Assembly (NCBI GenBank): GCA_028822935.1
Contig: JAPKCM010000003.1
Span: forward strand, 1-64,000
Length of the DNA stretch: 64,000 bases
Source: Akkermansiaceae bacterium
Lineage (GTDB): Bacteria > Verrucomicrobiota > Verrucomicrobiia > Verrucomicrobiales > Akkermansiaceae
Reading direction: 5' to 3'
Of the stretch, positions 61,731-64,000 are shown piece by piece. The notes below the pieces were generated by a model. That model saw only the letters and a program-made list of their open reading frames with translations. It was not told the origin of the DNA and ran no database searches. Position 1 is the first letter of the stretch. Each line of letters begins with the position of its first letter. Both the position numbers and the translations under genes were made by a program.

Positions 61731-62348
61731 CTAGTGTCCGCTCCAAAGAGTGAAGGAGAAAACGAGAATCGTAAGCCCCAAGATAAGCCCTCCGGTAGTC
61801 GCCATTTTAAAACGGCGATCATTGGCCACGAGCCAGTTCGCGCCATCACGAAAGACGTAGGGCATGCCCACGAAGAAAAGGCCTTTCAAAATCATCGCAT
61901 AGGCAACAAAGGACACGAGATTCTTGAAAGGAGCCACTTCAAAGTCAGCGGCATAAAGCAAGGGCGCAGCGGCCATCAAGAGCGTCAAGCCGAGCCCGCG
62001 CACGAAAAGAAACTCTCGCACATAAGTAATCATTCCCAAGCAAGCGAGCGGAACTCCCACCTGAAGGTAGGGCTTCATTTTCGAAAAGTCCGCAAAGTCC
62101 ATGCTCAAGGCTCCAAGAAAAGAAAAGGTGCCCCGCAAATCCGGAGCAACCAAAAGCCAGAACCATATCATGCCAATCGACATCGTATAAATGCCTGCCT
62201 GATGATGCCGTGGTAACTTCACCACCCACTCCTTGGCAGCAACTGGCTTCAAAAGCATCACGCCATAAAGCACCGTCAGGAATATCCCCAAGACGGTTCC
62301 AGCAGAACTCAAAGTAATTTCCTGATAAGGATGAGGGCCTGATGTCAT
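61731..62348 (-). CDS. Uncharacterised multi-pass membrane protein
   Basis: 205 residues with about six hydrophobic segments (TVLGIFLTVLYGVMLL, IGMIWFWLLVAP, GLTLLMAAAPLLYAA, MATTGGLILGLTILVFSF). No known transport or enzyme motif. It lies just upstream of the pyrophosphatase gene (9-bp gap), so the two are likely co-transcribed. Confidence 0.7.
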   Translation of the reverse strand: MTSGPHPYQEITLSSAGTVLGIFLTVLYGVMLLKPVAAKEWVVKLPRHHQAGIYTMSIGMIWFWLLVAPDLRGTFSFLGALSMDFADFSKMKPYLQVGVPLACLGMITYVREFLFVRGLGLTLLMAAAPLLYAADFEVAPFKNLVSFVAYAMILKGLFFVGMPYVFRDGANWLVANDRRFKMATTGGLILGLTILVFSFTLWSGH

Positions 62349-62487
62349 GCGGCGCTAAGCTAAGCTTCCTTTAGCATCGGTAAAGCCTAAACACGTCAAC
62401 TTCCACGATCAAATTCCGCCGTAAAGTGGCCAATCACGAACATCGAATGGGATTTGCACTCACTGGAAAATTTCGCAAAGCTCTCTC

Positions 62488-62676
62488 GTGCTCAGGAAAT
62501 TCTGGCTGACTCTCATTCTCCTCCTCACCAATCTCGGCATCGAATGCGCCCAGGTTTCAGCCCTCGTCACCGCATGGATCGTGACCATCCCTTTGGCAAG
62601 ACGTGAAGGGTATCAACCCTTCCGTAAATTAGGAAACCTGGCGATCCTGGCCCTCGCATTAAGTTGGACCATCTAA
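62488..62676 (+). CDS. Small hydrophobic ORF (doubtful)
   Basis: A GTG-started frame of 62 residues with two hydrophobic stretches (LTLILLLTNLGIECAQVSALVTAW and LGNLAILALALSWTI). Nothing in it is recognised. It sits in a 350-bp gap between genes on the minus strand and could be chance, since the GTG has no clear ribosome site. Confidence 0.3.
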   Translation: MLRKFWLTLILLLTNLGIECAQVSALVTAWIVTIPLARREGYQPFRKLGNLAILALALSWTI

Positions 62677-62699
62677 CGCATCATTGCAGTGCTCTAAAG

Positions 62700-64000
62700 T
62701 CACTCAAGCATCGGTGTCCCATAAAGGGTAAATCCGGTGGAGTCCTCGATAATGACATCGAAGATTTCGCCCGTCATGCGCTCGGCATCGCCATCGAAGA
62801 TCACGATCTTATTCTGCGAAGTCCGCCCACAGAGCCGTTCTTTATTTGTCTTACTCGGGCCTTCACAGAGCACGGCCTGCCTTGTCCCGATGAACGTCTC
62901 ATTCTTCGCCATCGTCATCTCATCTTGCTGTGCCAGCATTTCCTGATTTCGACGCTCTTTGGTCGCCTCATCAAGCTGCCCCTCCATCTCGGCAGCAGGC
63001 GTATCCTTCCGTATTGAATAACGGAAGATAAAGCTATTATCGAAGCCAATCTCGCGCATGCACTTCATCGACTCTTGAAAGTCCTCCTCGGTCTCCCCCG
63101 GGAAACCCACGATGATATCCGTCGTGATCGAGAGATCCGGACGAGCCGCTTTCATCTTAGCGCAGATCGCGAGAAACTTCTCGTTCTTATACGGACGCCG
63201 CATCTTCTTTAAAATGCGATCCGAGCCACTTTGCATCGGGAAATGAATGTGCGAACAGAGCTTAGGGAGATAGGTAAACGCCGCCACGAGGTCGTCGCGG
63301 AAGCCGATCGGGTGTGGACTGGTGAAGCGGATGCGCTCGAGTCCTTCGATCGCATGCACCGCTTCGAGCAGCTGCACGAAGGGGCTTTTTCTATCCACAT
63401 TTTTAAATTCCGTCCGTCCGTAAAGATTCACGATCTGGCCGAGAAGCGTGACTTCTTTCACCCCTTCGGAAACGAGACCCTCGACCTCCTGCACGATATC
63501 GGCGATGGGCCGGCCCCGCTCTTTTCCGCGCGTGTCCGGCACGATGCAGAAGGAACAGCGCATATTGCAGCCCTGCATGATACTCACGAAGGCCTTGGCA
63601 CGACGCGTCTCTCGCGGGACGTGATCACGGATCGTGTTCTGGCTCCCGACTTCTTCATCGGTATCGACCACACGAGCCGAAATCACCTTATGCGCATTTA
63701 CCTGCACCACCTCGTCCTCCACCCGGTTGGTCACCATCTCGGCACCAACCTCATCCATACGGCCTCTAAGGCGCCGCGTCAACACGCTATCGACGTAGTC
63801 GAAAACACGATGATATTTCTGCGTTCCCACCACGACATCGAGGTGCGGGATGCGCTTAAAAAGTTCCTCACCACGGCTCTGCGCCATACAGCCCATGAAG
63901 CCAAAGACGACATGCGGGCGCTCCTCACGGTGCTTCCCCATGATGCCCATTTTACCCAAAGCTTTCTGCTCCGCCTGATCCCGCACACTGCAGGTATTGA
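62700..64000 (-). CDS. miaB: tRNA-2-methylthio-N6-dimethylallyladenosine synthase (partial, 5' end beyond the window)
   Basis: 433 codons are visible, and the reading frame stays open to the edge as NTCSVRDQAEQKAL, the methylthiotransferase N-terminal domain. The radical-SAM motif CNMRCSFC follows, then EVTLLGQIVNLYGR. A C-terminal TRAM domain is seen (RTSQNKIVIFDGDAERMTGEIFDVIIED). It adds ms2 to i6A37 in tRNAs reading UNN codons. The family assignment MiaB rather than RimO is supported by NTCSVRDQAEQK and by the SIMQGCNMRCSFCIVPDTRG form. Confidence 0.93.
   Translation of the reverse strand, partial: NTCSVRDQAEQKALGKMGIMGKHREERPHVVFGFMGCMAQSRGEELFKRIPHLDVVVGTQKYHRVFDYVDSVLTRRLRGRMDEVGAEMVTNRVEDEVVQVNAHKVISARVVDTDEEVGSQNTIRDHVPRETRRAKAFVSIMQGCNMRCSFCIVPDTRGKERGRPIADIVQEVEGLVSEGVKEVTLLGQIVNLYGRTEFKNVDRKSPFVQLLEAVHAIEGLERIRFTSPHPIGFRDDLVAAFTYLPKLCSHIHFPMQSGSDRILKKMRRPYKNEKFLAICAKMKAARPDLSITTDIIVGFPGETEEDFQESMKCMREIGFDNSFIFRYSIRKDTPAAEMEGQLDEATKERRNQEMLAQQDEMTMAKNETFIGTRQAVLCEGPSKTNKERLCGRTSQNKIVIFDGDAERMTGEIFDVIIEDSTGFTLYGTPMLE

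Overview
The window reads as a chromosomal segment of a Verrucomicrobiota bacterium (PVC group). The signs are a small Planctomycetes/Verrucomicrobia-restricted protein (33445-33840) beside rpoD, a lysine-rich tail on RpoD, a DUF1080 protein, a very large secreted phosphoesterase ending in the calcium-binding 'DxDGDxxxNLxEYALGTNP' type of tail common in this phylum, and a tRNA-Thr/tuf/tRNA-Trp/secE/nusG/rplKAJL/rpoBC cluster in bacterial order. No 16S rRNA lies in the window, so the phylum call is an inference from gene content.

Layout. 1-4.9 kb: basic C-terminal tail of an upstream gene, C4 zinc-ribbon coiled-coil protein, transketolase, YqgE protein, and a winged-helix regulator/membrane protein pair. 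4.9-10.1 kb: shortened EamA-type transporter overlapping argD, a decayed secreted protein, ferritin-like protein overlapping ispH, LysM amidase. 10.2-17.6 kb: pssA, inactive-looking rhodanese, FKBP lipoprotein, an ECF sigma / membrane anti-sigma-like / PDZ operon, uvrA. 17.9-31.4 kb: trpF-crcB, GNAT protein, priA, 1485-residue metallophosphoesterase, DUF1080 protein, NfeD, dnaG. 31.5-33.8 kb: rpoD with a KAPAK-repeat tail and the PVC-restricted protein.

33.85-39.64 kb is the accessory part. It is gene-poor and mosaic, and carries three same-direction copies of a 75-bp repeat. Between copies 1 and 2 lie a secreted glycerophosphodiesterase and a secreted haem-c-motif/terpene-cyclase-fold protein. 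Between copies 2 and 3 lie a nitric oxide synthase oxygenase, a shortened GIY-YIG protein and a broken group II intron reverse transcriptase fragment. A perfect 26-bp inverted repeat sits in the longest gene-free stretch. The nitric oxide synthase is the most notable gene of the window.

39.6-64 kb is core again: trpE-trpG, accD, a complete DMT transporter, then rpoC and rpoB leading back through the ribosomal and elongation-factor genes to tRNA-Thr (all on the minus strand), ymdB, a second cell-wall amidase, an NAD-dependent epimerase-like protein, a CBS/DRTGG-type family II pyrophosphatase, a membrane protein, and miaB running off the end. Translation start sites were adjusted where family conservation or gene overlap argued for a later codon than the longest open frame; these choices are stated entry by entry.
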